In this document: positions 1 to 10,242 of the stretch, in pieces | Layout: each line of letters opens with the position of its first letter | How positions within the stretch are numbered: position 1 is the stretch's first letter | From: Salisapilia sapeloensis | Lineage: Eukaryota > Oomycota > Peronosporomycetes > Peronosporales > Salisapiliaceae | Direction of reading: 5' to 3' | Length of the DNA: 28,043 nt | Assembly: GCA_023334545.1 (NCBI GenBank) | Contig: JAADVB010000232.1 | Span: 1-28,043, forward strand | The notes under the pieces: generated by a model | What the model saw: only the letters and a program-made list of their open reading frames with translations | What the model was told of the DNA's origin: nothing | Databases searched by the model: none | Program-made: the position numbers and the translations under genes

Positions 1-292
1 CGAACAAAGCGTCGAACTGACGAGACTGGTTGATCGGGTTCTTTTGCAAATTCGCCATGCGGAAGCGGAACTGACGCCACGCACTTCCACGGTCGTCCTC
101 GTGATGCAGCTCCGACGTACGAGCATTCTTGTTAAAATAGACGTCGGGGTTCGAGTACAGGTATCGCATGGACACAGCCGATGCACTCACGGCTGCGAAG
201 GAGGCGATGAAGACTACTGGAATGGTGCCCTTGTCCGTCGTCCAGAGCTTAAAGACGTTCAATCCAGAGCGTGTGGCACGAAGAGCTACCAT
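1..292 (-). CDS. NDUFA4/B12D-like small mitochondrial membrane protein (3' end cut by window)
   Basis: The ATG lies at 292 and the frame stays open to base 1, giving about 97 residues with no stop, so the C-terminus is missing. The start (MVALRATRSGLNVFK) is basic. A hydrophobic helix follows at about residues 23 to 40 (GTIPVVFIASFAAVSASAVS). Next comes 'MRYLYSNPDVYFNKNART', which matches the family signature of one membrane helix followed by an (F/N)NP-(D/E)-V block, as in NDUFA4 ('LALFNPDV') and plant B12D ('INPEV'). Family members are small proteins of the mitochondrial inner membrane associated with respiratory complexes I or IV. The role here is inferred from that resemblance. The upstream leader carries a CAA/CAC-type simple repeat. 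Confidence 0.65.
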   Translation of the reverse strand, partial: MVALRATRSGLNVFKLWTTDKGTIPVVFIASFAAVSASAVSMRYLYSNPDVYFNKNARTSELHHEDDRGSAWRQFRFRMANLQKNPINQSRQFDALF

Positions 293-293
293 G

Positions 294-326
294 GTTGTTG
301 TTGTTGGTGGTGGTGGTGGTTCCAAG
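294..326. repeat. Trinucleotide-like simple repeat in the leader of the NDUFA4-like gene
   Basis: Directly upstream of the ATG at 292 the plus strand reads GTT repeats followed by GGT repeats (CAA then CAC units on the coding strand). It probably lies in the 5' untranslated region. An inverted CCAAT (ATTGG) sits just beyond it at 330 to 334. Confidence 0.6.
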
Positions 327-334
327 TCAATTGG

Positions 335-1151
335 GAAATGAGGTATCGACTGAGACTATATCGAGGATGTCCATGAGCATCGTATCTCGCATTTCGTGTC
401 TCGTGCAGCTTTTCGTGTTTTTGTCGATAGCAGTATGATTGGCTAATATATTGAAAACATGAATATGATTCGTGGAAAGCATGACCAAGTTGAGGCGACA
501 AATTAACTGAATCGCTGCATATCTATTCCCAGCACAAAGAAATGAAGATAGCTGTAAAGTAGTTCTTTAGGAGTATTGAGATGACTTTACACACGAATAC
601 AATAAAAGAAAAGAGTGCGTTTATCTTGTTTAGATGTGCTGGAAGTACATTCGGTTGGAATGGATACGCCTGACGTAGAGTCCAACCCAACGATGGGATG
701 CAGCCGCTATTACCTGTCCCACCAGCCATGGATAAATCCGTTCCTTTCACTTAATCATGGAAGATGACTGTCTGAGCTGAGTCAAACACAGCCATCCACC
801 CAGATAAGAGGATCGGAGATGATTGCCTCAGTATCACAGACGGCTTCTAGTAGTCGTGTAGCTACAATCGGTGATCGATGTATCATCGCATGGAACCTCC
901 TATCTCCCACGCCTCCAAAGACGATGAAGACCTAGGGCTTTCGTAAACCAAACGGCTCACCATTCCTTTCACCATTTACGCACTTGTACTCTCGTCTGCA
1001 ATAGCTCCTGACGTTCAACTAGGAAGCCATGGCCTGACAGACACATTTATAAAAACAAGCAGATTCAAGAGAAAGAAGACTTTATATTCCAAAGAAATTT
1101 ATAACTTGTAAATGAAATAAAACCCCAGGCACTAAACCGATATGACTCTCC
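335..1151. other. Intergenic region without a recognised gene
   Basis: About 0.8 kb between the NDUFA4-like start and the MATE stop. Only short open frames occur and none resembles a known protein. A second inverted CCAAT (ATTGG) is at 438 to 442. The A-rich stretch at about 1075 to 1135 (AATAAA-like words) probably holds the MATE 3' untranslated region and polyadenylation signal. Confidence 0.5.
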
Positions 1152-2813
1152 TTACGCCACCTCCTTTATGTGCTCCTTTTCGTACCGGACGATCGTCGTG
1201 GCTCGAGCCTCGTGCGCCATGCTCTCCCAGCTCAGCTGATACAGCCACACGAGCCCGCTGACGGCGTAGATGCACAGCCCGACGATGTGTCCATACCACA
1301 GTCCGACGATCCCGAGCTCTCCTTTCATGGCAAAGAGGAGACCGAGCGGCACGCCAATGACAAAGGAGCAGGCAAAGTTAAAGAGAGCGCACAGGAACTG
1401 CCGACCACAAGCTCGGAAGACGGCTTGGAAGCCAAAGGTGAAGCCGATGCACGGCACGACGTACATGGCAGTGTCCACGAGGTAGACGGCTGCATCCGCC
1501 GCCTCTTCATTCGGTGTGTAGGCGTAGGCAAACGGACGTGCGATGAGCGGCATGAGCGCCATGCCGATCATGGCGATGGACACGCAGCACGCCATGACCA
1601 TCATCGAGATGATAGATGCACGGCGGGCTCTGCCGGCGCCCAAGGCGTTTCCGATACGCACGGCGCCGGCGAGACTGACGCCGAAGAGCGGCATAATGGT
1701 CAAGGCTGCAAGTGCGACGAAGATGCCGTTGGCACTGATCATGATGTCGGCATGAGGCAGGAGACCCGCAAGGAACGAGATGATTTGGAGACCGATCATG
1801 GAGAAAAACATCATGAGCATGCTAGACATACTGAGCGTGACGAGCGACTTCATGAGCTCAAAGGCACGTCGCGGCTGCCATCCCGGCCAGGCCTGTACGA
1901 AAGCCTCGTTCTTGAGGATGAAAGGGATGAGCACAAGACTCTTGAGGGTCCACTGCACCGGCACGGCGATGGCGATGCCCCAGTAGGACAGAGACGTCTG
2001 GAAAGCCAGGTAGTAGGCCGTGGCGCCGGCGACGAACCAGCCGACGCCAGAGCTGATGACGTACGGCATGATCAGGTTCTGAGCCTGCAGAGCACTGCGG
2101 ACGGCACAGGAGACGATGGCAGGAGGCATGACAACGCTCGTGACGACCATGAGTCGACCGGAGAGATCGGCGATCGACGGGTCTTGGCCTAATGCCTTGA
2201 GCAGCGGAGCGCCGTTGAACATGACGGCGAGGAAGAATGGGAGGCAAATTGTGTAGAGGATGAGACCTGCTTGTGTGAATAACCAGAGCTCGACGAGTCG
2301 ATTCGCACCAAAGGCATGGGCCGACTTGGTGTCGACGGCGGACCCGATGCCGCCGATAATACACCCGATGAGCACCTGGATGATCAGGTCCTGGAGCTGG
2401 AAGCTAGCTAGAATCTCGGTACTGTGCTCTGCGTCCGTGTGTCCGATCATCATGCCGAGCGCCATGCCCGGCAGGAACTCGAGTGCCATGGCAGCCATCA
2501 TGGGCACGGACAGCGAGCCGAGGAACGTGGCTTCTTCCCCCGCGATGGCCCAGGACGATCGCTCTGTGTCTGCCTTGTTAGCTATCTTTTCCTCGTTCTC
2601 GAGAAGCGCTTCGACGGCACTTGCATCGTTCGAATAGTCCGTCGGACCAGTGGACGTGACTGGGGACACCAATGGCGTGCCTTCCGATGCACTCTCTCGT
2701 ATGTGTTCATAGGCTTGGGCGACGTGTTGATCCTGCTTTTCATCGAGCTCGTGGAGCAGCAGATCATGGGCAGAGCGACCGACTTCCATCGGTACTAGTG
2801 GGCAAATCCGCAA
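1152..2813 (-). CDS. MATE family multidrug/toxin extrusion transporter
   Basis: Single-exon gene of 553 residues. MATE proteins are 12-helix antiporters that export organic cations, drugs or metabolites using H+ or Na+ gradients. The first ~95 residues are hydrophilic and acidic, a cytosolic tail typical of eukaryotic members. Hydrophobic helices then run from ~97 to ~527. Visible family signatures are 'GSAVDTKSAHAFGA' (157-170, the ALDTLxxQAxGA motif, here with His for Gln), 'AVRIGNALGAGRARRAS' (384-400), 'QAVFRACGRQ' (463-472) and 'GELGIVGLWYG' (498-508). The start could instead be Met9. Substrate and membrane (plasma membrane or vacuole) cannot be told from sequence. A 14-bp direct repeat lies about 93 to 122 bp upstream. 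Confidence 0.92.
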   Translation of the reverse strand: MRICPLVPMEVGRSAHDLLLHELDEKQDQHVAQAYEHIRESASEGTPLVSPVTSTGPTDYSNDASAVEALLENEEKIANKADTERSSWAIAGEEATFLGSLSVPMMAAMALEFLPGMALGMMIGHTDAEHSTEILASFQLQDLIIQVLIGCIIGGIGSAVDTKSAHAFGANRLVELWLFTQAGLILYTICLPFFLAVMFNGAPLLKALGQDPSIADLSGRLMVVTSVVMPPAIVSCAVRSALQAQNLIMPYVISSGVGWFVAGATAYYLAFQTSLSYWGIAIAVPVQWTLKSLVLIPFILKNEAFVQAWPGWQPRRAFELMKSLVTLSMSSMLMMFFSMIGLQIISFLAGLLPHADIMISANGIFVALAALTIMPLFGVSLAGAVRIGNALGAGRARRASIISMMVMACCVSIAMIGMALMPLIARPFAYAYTPNEEAADAAVYLVDTAMYVVPCIGFTFGFQAVFRACGRQFLCALFNFACSFVIGVPLGLLFAMKGELGIVGLWYGHIVGLCIYAVSGLVWLYQLSWESMAHEARATTIVRYEKEHIKEVA

Positions 2814-2905
2814 GTGAACTAGAGGATCTGCTCAGAACGGTTGAGTAGTCTCACTTGTGTTGACTATGGGATGAGTCGCCGCTGATTCGTTTCAAAACGA
2901 GCGTC

Positions 2906-2935
2906 GTGTATACGCAATCTGGTGTATACGCAATC
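2906..2935. repeat. 14-bp direct repeat with 16-bp period upstream of the MATE gene
   Basis: The word GTGTATACGCAATC occurs perfectly at 2906-2919 and again at 2922-2935. Each copy contains the palindrome GTATAC. The pair sits about 93 to 122 bp upstream of the MATE ATG, a position suited to a tandem factor-binding site. That role is inferred. Confidence 0.6.
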
Positions 2936-4220
2936 GGACCGGTGGACAGGTACTTGTCGGAATGGGAGTCGAGGATACGAGGGGCGAATCGTAACGCGGA
3001 CGATATGGGTCTTTGGTGTAGAACGATATCTTTATTTATTGTTGGAGTGACAGGTAAATGCTATTGGATGGGTATGCTAATGGGTTCATTGTCGACTAGA
3101 CCTTGGATCCAGATGGGAAGGGGGATCCTCCTAAAGTGTTTTACCCACTACGAGGGATTCAGTAGTCGTCTTGTGACACGTTCGGGTGGCTACAGCAGTC
3201 ATGGAGTGATGTGACTGCTTCAAGACGGCTCGAGAAAGAGAGCTCGCATAGCGATCATCCCTTCCGAGATGGCATGCATTAAGAATGAGAAAGTAGAAAG
3301 TTAGGACATCTTATTCGCCGTTGTCTAATTGTACGTCTTGTAGATGCGGTCGAGTTGCCATCATTCAGCATCCGACAAATTTCAGTTGAGTGTATTAGAG
3401 AGTGCTGAAACTGCTTCTGCGAACGCACTCATATTGGCATTGACGGTCGACAGCATAGCCTACAGACCGCATCAGACAGCGCTTTCGATCGTAGATAGAA
3501 CAATAGAGGCGTACGTCTGCCGTAAAGGTCTTGACGCCGCACAAATTCATACCGTGTTCGCGCTAAAGACCGATTCGGTAACATGGGACATACGCATTCT
3601 AACATTCGATTCATGAGAATCCAATCGGCAAACTCTGCCTTTGTTGAGAATAGCCGATATTGATGTGCCACCTGCATTCAAAGCCCAACGTAGCACTCTG
3701 ATATAGCTTTCCCACCATAGGTAGAGTACAAGAGCAAGTGATATGTACCGTCGATAGAGATGCGGCTTTATATTGTTCACGCATCTTGCCTTTCGTGCTC
3801 CATGCTCTACTATAAATGACGTTTCCATTGCCACTCTTTTTGTAGCATGAGCTGTGTCAAACTTGCAACATGCAAATGGCGCTTTCGGAGCACATTAGGC
3901 CGGAAACAGAACACCCTTCGACATCATCTACCTTTTTCGTTGGTGGGGAAAAGAGCGATGACCGAAGCGTAATACCGAGTTCAACTTTTACGTTTTTGTT
4001 TTCATAATGTGTATCGTTCTTGAATCACCCTCGATTATCTGCTCAACGAGCATGACCTTAAACTCTGCTATATTGATCGACTGGAATGTGTACTGGTTAC
4101 CCAGTCTCTAGACTATCCGCTATCCTTTCTAGTAGTCTATCCAAAGTGTATACCATCCACTTGAGGCATCTGCTTCCCCCAAGCCTTGGCGTCACTTGGA
4201 CGAGTCGATGGTAACTCAGC
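2936..4220. other. Intergenic region without a recognised gene
   Basis: About 1.3 kb between two divergent genes (MATE minus, WDR5 plus). The longest open frames, at 3344-3616 (plus) and 3547-3834 (minus), overlap each other, resemble nothing I know and lack convincing splice partners. They may be noise or old repeat sequence. Confidence 0.4.
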
Positions 4221-4230
4221 CAAACACACT

Positions 4231-4266
4231 TTTGCAATTACACAAGTGTATATTTGCACATTTGCA
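4231..4266 (+). promoter_or_regulatory. Three TTTGCA motifs just before the WDR5 start
   Basis: TTTGCA occurs at 4231-4236, 4253-4258 and 4261-4266, the last ending two bases before the ATG at 4269. They could be promoter or leader elements. Function is inferred only from clustering. Confidence 0.35.
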
Positions 4267-4268
4267 AA

Positions 4269-5338
4269 ATGGCGACGGAAGCCGTGTGGACGCCGAGCGT
4301 GGCGGTGGAGAACGCGCACGAGAAACCCATTTCGAGTGCCAAGTTCTCTCGATGCGGACGGAACCTCGCTACATCATGTGCGTCCGCCTTATCGTCCACA
4401 TCCAAACCTGTTCTAATCAAGAGCTTTGTGTATGAACAGCGGCGGATGGCAGCGTGCGTATTTGGTCGACGCCAGAGAGCCCATCAGCGTCGATGGATGC
4501 TATAGCGACACTAAAAGGTCATGAGGAAGGTGTTTCGGACGTGGCGTGGTCACCAGATGCGTCTCTCCTAGCGTCTGCTTCGGATGACAAGACACTTCGC
4601 GTTTGGGACGTCGCCGCGAGTGAGTCGCTGCTCGTCCTAGGGGAACCTCGCTCGACCTTTTCGTTTCTGTCCCCCACTCGTGTCGAGAAGCCTCCATCGG
4701 AAGACAATGTAGGACACAGCGACGTGGTTTTTAGCACCGATTTCAATGCCCAAGGTTCTCTCCTCGCCAGCGCTTCGTTCGACGAGAGCATCAGGCTGTG
4801 GGACGTCCGCACAGGTCGCTGCGTCCGACACCTCGTGGCCCATCAGTCTGCCGTCACGAACGTGTCTTTTAGTACGGACGGATCGCTGCTAGTCACGAGC
4901 AGCTACGACGGACTCGTGCGCGTGTGGGACGTGGCGTCTCAGCAGTGCATGCGGACGCTCTACCTCGAGCCTCCTCCGTCTCCTGCGCCAGTCGGAAGCG
5001 CTGTCTTTGCTCCCAACATGCGCTACGTCCTCAGCAGTGCGTTGGATGGGAAGCTGCGTCTGTGGGATTACGTCAAGGAAAAGGTCGTGCGGACGTATCA
5101 AGGCCACGTGAACGACCGTTTCTGTCTCCGTCCGACGTTCGTTCGAGACGGAGGCAGAGGTACGATTGCCTGCGGGTCGGAAGACGGACGTGTGTGTCTA
5201 TGGGATACTAGCACCGGCGCTGCGACAGAGCTCAAAGGGCATGAGGCACCAGTGCTGGCCCTAGCGAGCCACCCGACGGAGGAGCTCCTGGCGTCTGCTG
5301 GAGGTCGAAAGCTCCAGTTGTGGCAGTGTACAAAGTAG
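4269..5338 (+). CDS. WDR5: WDR5/Swd3-like WD40 subunit of COMPASS/MLL histone H3K4 methyltransferase complexes
   Basis: Two exons, 4269-4377 and 4440-5338 (62-bp intron, GTGCGT donor, ACAG acceptor), give 335 residues; human WDR5 has 334. The join restores 'LATSSADGSVRIW'. The chain is a seven-bladed propeller with strong WDR5 landmarks: 'GVSDVAWSPDASLLASASDD', 'SASFDESIRLWDVRTGRC', 'VTSSYDGLVRVWDVAS', 'CGSEDGRVCLWD' and a terminal 'LQLWQCTK'. WDR5 scaffolds SET1/MLL-type methyltransferases in the nucleus. A loop of about 24 residues absent from human WDR5 (VLGEPRSTFS...EDNVGH) lies between blades 2 and 3. It coincides with a possible in-frame 93-bp intron at 4620-4712. Convergent with PWP2, whose stop codon lies 36 bp beyond this one. 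Confidence 0.9.
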
Positions 5339-5374
5339 GTGGGAAAAGAGAATCTATTCAAGTGATGCTAGTGC

Positions 5375-8161
5375 CTAGGACGCGTGCTGGAGGTTGCTCA
5401 GGTTTCTTAAATAGCTCAGCGTAAACTGGTTGTCGTCGCACCTGCATTGGATAGATTAGACTAGCAGATAGGAGGGTAAAGAGATGCACGTACACTTTGG
5501 ACAAGTCGGACAGGTGGCTCGAGACACTCTTCTGGAGCGACCGGAGTGGCGCGAGGTACTCGGTCGAGTCCTCTCGTAGTCGATGTCCATGGGCATTCAG
5601 CAGCGCCAAGCTCCACTGCAGATAGAACTCGAGGTGCGGACTCCTGTCTAAGCACTGGCTGAGCATCCCTAGCAACCGCTTCAAATAAGTATCTTTCAAC
5701 GCCTGCGCCACGAGCACTAGACTCTCGATCGGCACGGCTTCCATACACTTTTGAATGAGCTCCGCTTCGTTCAGGTGGAGCGCCATGAGCAGAGCTTTTG
5801 CGAGCTCCTGCCGCTTGAGCGTCCGCTTGATCGACTCGGGCGTCACCTCTTCATCCAGATCGAACGGATCAAAGGTCAACGAGTCGTCGAGGCCGAAGAC
5901 GAGCAGCCCTTCGGTCGTCGCAGCTGCCCAGGACCGGCCGGTCGGGGAGAAACGCACGCACTTGGACAGCACCTCCATGCCCTGTCGACGATTGCCTGGG
6001 TCGACTGCCCGCTTGGCGCCTGCGAGCTCTCTCCCTGGGTTCTTCTCCCCATGCTTCACATCGGCCGTGGCAGCCTCCAACTCCTGCCGACTGACGCCAG
6101 CACTTGTCATGTCCTTGGAGTTGAGCAAGTCCAAGACGCCCTCGAGCGACCGGTTGTGCGAGAGCTGGAACTTTTTCAACAAGAGCTGCTGCGACGTCTC
6201 GTAGATGCACACGAACTTGGAGCGTCCGCCAGCAAGGACGCACGTGCCATCGGCCGAGTAACAGACGCTCGTGAAGTGCTTGGAGATGGAATTGTTCTTG
6301 GCCGAGATCTTGTCGCTCGACTTGCGGCCGCCGACGATGTCTCTCGTGCCGTCGATCACACCCACGCTCTCGCCTTCACGCACGTCCCATACGTTCAGAC
6401 AGCCGTTGAGCGTCGCGGCACACACCTGCTTTCCGTCCGGACGAAAGGCAACCGACAGCACGTCCGTCGAGTGGGCGAGAGGCTCGATCAGCGACTTGTT
6501 CTGATAGACGTTCCACAGCCGGAGCGTGTGGTCCCACGATCCAGACGCCAAGACCGGCTCCGACGACGCGGACGGACTGAAGGCAAGAGACGTGATCGGC
6601 CCTTCGTGGCCGCTCAGGACGTCGAGCAGCCGCCCGGTCTGGAGCGACCAGACGTGGATGTTGAACGGGTCCAAGCTCCCGGCACACACGATCTGTCCGC
6701 TCGGGTCCAACGCCAAGCACGTGAACTGCGTCGGCTCTGGCGTCGTCATCACGCGAAAGTTCTTGTACCGATTTAAGTCGAACGCTCGGACAGTGCCGTC
6801 GAGAGAAGCGCTGACAACGGCCTGGCCGTTCGGAGTGAACTGGACGCCCGTCACCGGCGCACTGTGCTCCGAAAACGTCACGTAGCAGTAGCCAGACGCA
6901 GCGTCCCACAGCTTGAGCTTGGCGTCGTCTGCGCCAGTCGCCAGCAGTCGACCGTCGGGAGAGTAGTCGACGACGTTCAAGTCAAAGTAGTGTCCCTGCT
7001 GCTTGAGCACATACGTCTCACTCTTCCACTCCCACACCAGGAGCTGGCCTAGCTTCTTACTGGCCATGGCCAGCCACGCACCGGACGCGTTCATCGTGAC
7101 GCTCTCGATCTCATTCTGGGAGACGCTGAGCGTATGGACGTTGGTGAACGACGGCGTCTCGTACAGACCAAACGTCCCGTTGGTGAATCCGACCACGAGC
7201 AGGTCGGACGCCGAGTGGAAGGTGCAGCACTGGACCTTGGCGTAGTCCATCTTGAGCACATGCTTGGCCACGGTCTTCCACTTGACGGCACGCGCCATCT
7301 CTGGCGTCTCGTCGTCTTCTGAGTCCGAATCCTCTGGGAGGTCGTAGGCCCAGACAAAGGCAGCTCCATCCCGACCGACGGTGTAGACCTGCGTGTCATC
7401 TGGCGAGAAAAATGCGCCGACAACAAAGTCTCGATGGCCGGCGAGCGTGATCGGGCGGTAGTTGTCGTAGGCGTCGGTCGAGAAGACTCTGGCAGACAAG
7501 TCTTCGGAGCCCGTGACGAGGAACTTGCTGTCGTGAGACCACTGGATCGAAATCACGTCGGCGTAGTGCCCGCCAAAGGTCTTGAAGAGACTGAACGGAG
7601 CGAACTCTCGACGCACCTTGGGGACGTGCCAGAGCTGGACGTTCTTCCCGTGGGAGACGGCGATGTACCGATTGTCAGGCGAGAAGGTGACGGCTCGAAC
7701 GGGCTTTTTGAAGTTGAAACGGTACAGGACGACGCCTTTGCGCAGAGCGATGAGGAGGCAGCGTCCGTCTTCATCGATGGCGAGCAGCAGCCTCGAGTCT
7801 GGCGAAACGGCCAGTCGCTCGACGTTCTTCCTGCTCTCGAACGCAAACGTCCTCGTCGTGTTGCTGTGGACACTAGTTAGAAGTAGTCTCAATAGAATAG
7901 AACCAAGTAGAGGTACTTGATGAGGTCGAATTTCGTGATGCGGTTGCCGACGGGGCTCAGGAGGCTGTTTCCATCCGGTGTGAAGACGACATTCCCTTGG
8001 GAGTAGACGCTGCCACACAAGTGCTGGAACTAGGAGGTGCATAGGCCAATATAAGTAAAAATATTTTACAGAGTGATGCTAGACGAGCTAATGCCTAGAT
8101 GCAAAGCACCAGACTCGTCGAAAGGTGCATGTAGACGACGTACTTGGTAGGCAAACTTCAT
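5375..8161 (-). CDS. PWP2: Periodic tryptophan protein 2 (Utp1), SSU processome WD40 protein
   Basis: Four exons on the minus strand, 8161-8144, 8029-7917, 7863-5494 and 5441-5375, give 855 residues. Introns are 114, 53 and 52 bp (GTAC donors; CTAG, ACAG and GCAG acceptors). Splicing restores the family N-terminus 'MKFAYQFQHLCGSVYSQGN' and the C-terminus 'LSKVCDDNQFTLSYLRNL'. Reading through instead gives non-family ends. Two tandem WD40 propellers (e.g. 'LATGADDAKLKLWDAASG', 'LASGSWDHTLRLWNVYQN') occupy about residues 15 to 680. A C-terminal Utp12-type helical domain follows at about 730 to 840. PWP2 belongs to the UTP-B subcomplex that assembles on the 5' ETS of pre-rRNA in the nucleolus for 18S processing. 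It is divergent from RPC34 over a 134-bp shared promoter. Confidence 0.95.
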
Positions 8162-8295
8162 GGTCTGCTAGCAGAGCTATTACGCGTTTGATTGGTGTCG
8201 ATGCGTGTCGACCTTTTCATCCAATCCGGAGAGCGAAATATAGATTTAGACCAATCACAGGAAGCCTCTAGACTCTCCGAAGCGAGCACCAAGGG
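8162..8295. promoter_or_regulatory. Bidirectional PWP2/RPC34 promoter with three CCAAT boxes at 30-bp spacing
   Basis: The 134 bp between the two ATGs carries CCAAT cores at 8191-8195 (as ATTGG), 8221-8225 and 8251-8255. The starts are exactly 30 bp apart, about three helical turns. CCAAT is the NF-Y/HAP recognition core. Sharing by two genes that serve Pol I and Pol III output suggests co-regulation, which is inference. Confidence 0.65.
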
Positions 8296-9570
8296 ATGGC
8301 GACCAAGAGCACGACGAGCGAGCTCCAGGCGCAGTTCCTGTCGCTACTGAGGAACAGCGGCAGCCCTGTCCCGGACTCGGATGTCCGAGACCACTTTGAC
8401 AAGAGCTATGACCAACTTCCGTCCGTGATCAATGCGCTCATGAGCGAGGTACGACTGCTATCGAGAAGTGTCCGACATGCCGATTGACAGTGGGATTGCT
8501 ACGTGCTGTAGAATAAGATCAAGGTCTTCCAGAAGGGAAACGTGCTGTCCTATGGACTGGTCGGAGCAGAGGAAGCGGAGCGCATGCGAGGTCTATCGTA
8601 CGTCTCTAGAGCTGCTTGTGCCAAGTAGACAATAGCTCACGTCTGGACTGTAGAGTGGAGCAGCGCATGGTGCTGCAGCAGATCGAACGAGCTGGCAACA
8701 AGGGTATCTGGACTCGGGACATTAAGACGCAGACAAACATCCCGCAGGTATGCTACTTTATCCATACACGTCGTTGGCGCTTGGCTCATCGGAGGATTGT
8801 AGCAAATCGTGACCAAGTCGCTTCGGCAGCTGGAGACGCGCAAGCTGGTCAAGTCTGTCAAGTCCATCAGCAGCAAGAACAAGAAGCTCTACATGCTCTT
8901 CGACACTGGTCTCCATCCTATCGTACTAGATGTAGTAGACAAGATGACTGAGTGCCTTTGACTAGTTCCGTCGACCGAGATCACGGGGGGACCGTGGTAC
9001 AATGACCAGGAGTTTGACCATGTATTTATCGACATGCTGAGCAAGTTTGTCTACGAAGTCATCAAGTCGTCCGTACGTCTACCTAGTTTATCTCTCCAGT
9101 CGCATGCTCATCCTCTACGTTGTCCTAGGGCATGTGCACGCTCAAAACCGTCACGGAAAAGGTGCATGCGTCTGGCATCTCTCGAGTGGCGCTTGGGCCA
9201 GACGAGATCCGGTCCATCGTCCAGACGCTCATGTACGACGGCCATGTGGAGCAAGTGCGGTCCGTCCGGTCTGCGCATGGGGTACGATACGATAGTGGTC
9301 TAGCTGATAAACAGTACTCATGCCTTGTCGACTAGTCGCAGAGCGACACCCAGTACAAGGTGTCCAACCAGATCTCGACCTTTAACTACCTGTCGGACAC
9401 GCCATGCGGCATCTGTCCGGTGCGTCTAGTCTAGGGATTAAACAAGGCGTAGGACATGCTAACACAGCTGGATGTAGGTGTTTGACCAGTGCAGAGAAGG
9501 CAACGACATATCGCCCCAGACGTGCATCTACCTGACCAAGTGGCTCGATCTGCCCGATTTAGACTTTTGA
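8296..9570 (+). CDS. RPC34: RNA polymerase III subunit RPC34 (RPC6/POLR3F)
   Basis: Eight exons: 8296-8448, 8512-8597, 8654-8747, 8803-8908, 8966-9072, 9129-9281, 9336-9419 and 9478-9570. They encode 291 residues (human RPC6 has 316). All seven introns are 54 to 63 bp and end in TAG, and every junction keeps the frame. The N-terminal half holds tandem winged helices, including 'GNKGIWTRDIKTQTNIP' and 'LETRKLVKSVKSISSKNKK', followed by 'TEITGGPWYNDQEFD', all typical of RPC34. The C-terminal cysteines C257, C260, C266 and C277 (CGICPVFDQC...C) match the 4Fe-4S site of the family. RPC34 is part of the C82/C34/C31 subcomplex that contacts TFIIIB and opens Pol III promoters. A tRNA gene transcribed by this enzyme lies elsewhere in the window. 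Confidence 0.95.
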
Positions 9571-9634
9571 ACACGAACAAACACTTGCATTCGTATACGT
9601 ACAAAGTCTATTCTCCTGCTTATTCACTCCTAAA

Positions 9635-10024
9635 TCACTCGGCTTGACGGACCTCCTTCGACATGGATGTCATCTGTAGCTCTGCGTATCGGAACTCGAG
9701 GCCTGCGTGCATTGGGACCTTTGCCGGACGCTCAGGATGGTACAGATCGAAGGACTCGGGTGCGTCCCATAGTGCTTCCTGAACCAGTTGAGGACAGTGG
9801 GACGATAGACGCCGCATCCATATGCCGTACGTCGTGCGTTGGTTGGACGTCGGATGGGTGAGGCGAGGCTTTCCGGTGCTTGACTTGGAAGCCAAATGCG
9901 CAGCTTTATGGAAACGGAAGGACCCATCACGGTCGCTGTCATCATGCTGCAGTCGCATTGACCTTCGCAGGTTAGTGCGGTAGATCTCAGCGTCGGATAG
10001 CGAAGCACATGGAGAAGACGCCAT
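9635..10024 (-). CDS. Small basic protein of unknown function
   Basis: Intronless frame of 129 residues, starting MASSPCASLSDAEIYRTNLR. Codon choice looks coding (many C/G third bases). The gene lies 64 bp beyond RPC34 in convergent orientation, which fits the spacing of other real genes here. It has no signal peptide or membrane helix. The 'SNQRTTYG' block recalls short motifs in some small axonemal microtubule-inner proteins, but the match is too weak to name a family. A competing 120-residue frame on the same strand (9670-10032) has poorer codon use and is probably a shadow. Confidence 0.55.
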   Translation of the reverse strand: MASSPCASLSDAEIYRTNLRRSMRLQHDDSDRDGSFRFHKAAHLASKSSTGKPRLTHPTSNQRTTYGIWMRRLSSHCPQLVQEALWDAPESFDLYHPERPAKVPMHAGLEFRYAELQMTSMSKEVRQAE

Positions 10025-10242
10025 CGGATCACTGGTCTCTTCCGAGCAAAGGTTCCGATGTGACCACTTGGCTGGACGAGTATTAATAGGTGACGAGCGG
10101 CTTGTCTGAAACGTAGATGCAGTGAGAAGTCTCTACAGGTGATTGTGACGACTCATGTATTCACAGTAGACATGCGAAGACAGAGACTTCAGGATAGCAA
10201 CGACAAATAGCTCTTTGTTTCATTCCAGATTGGCAACCTTTT

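Noticed and set aside
1170-2192. A 340-codon open frame on the plus strand inside the MATE gene
   Set aside because: It mirrors the MATE coding frame, is full of His/Asp/Arg caused by antisense codons, and matches nothing.
3344-3834. Overlapping short frames on both strands
   Set aside because: No family likeness, no splice partners, and the two strands contradict each other.
5358-5374. PWP2 read through to a stop at 5358, without its last intron
   Set aside because: Removing the 52-bp intron at 5442-5493 restores the conserved C-terminus, which read-through loses.
5751-6776. A 341-codon plus-strand frame inside PWP2
   Set aside because: It is an antisense shadow of a well-supported WD40 gene.
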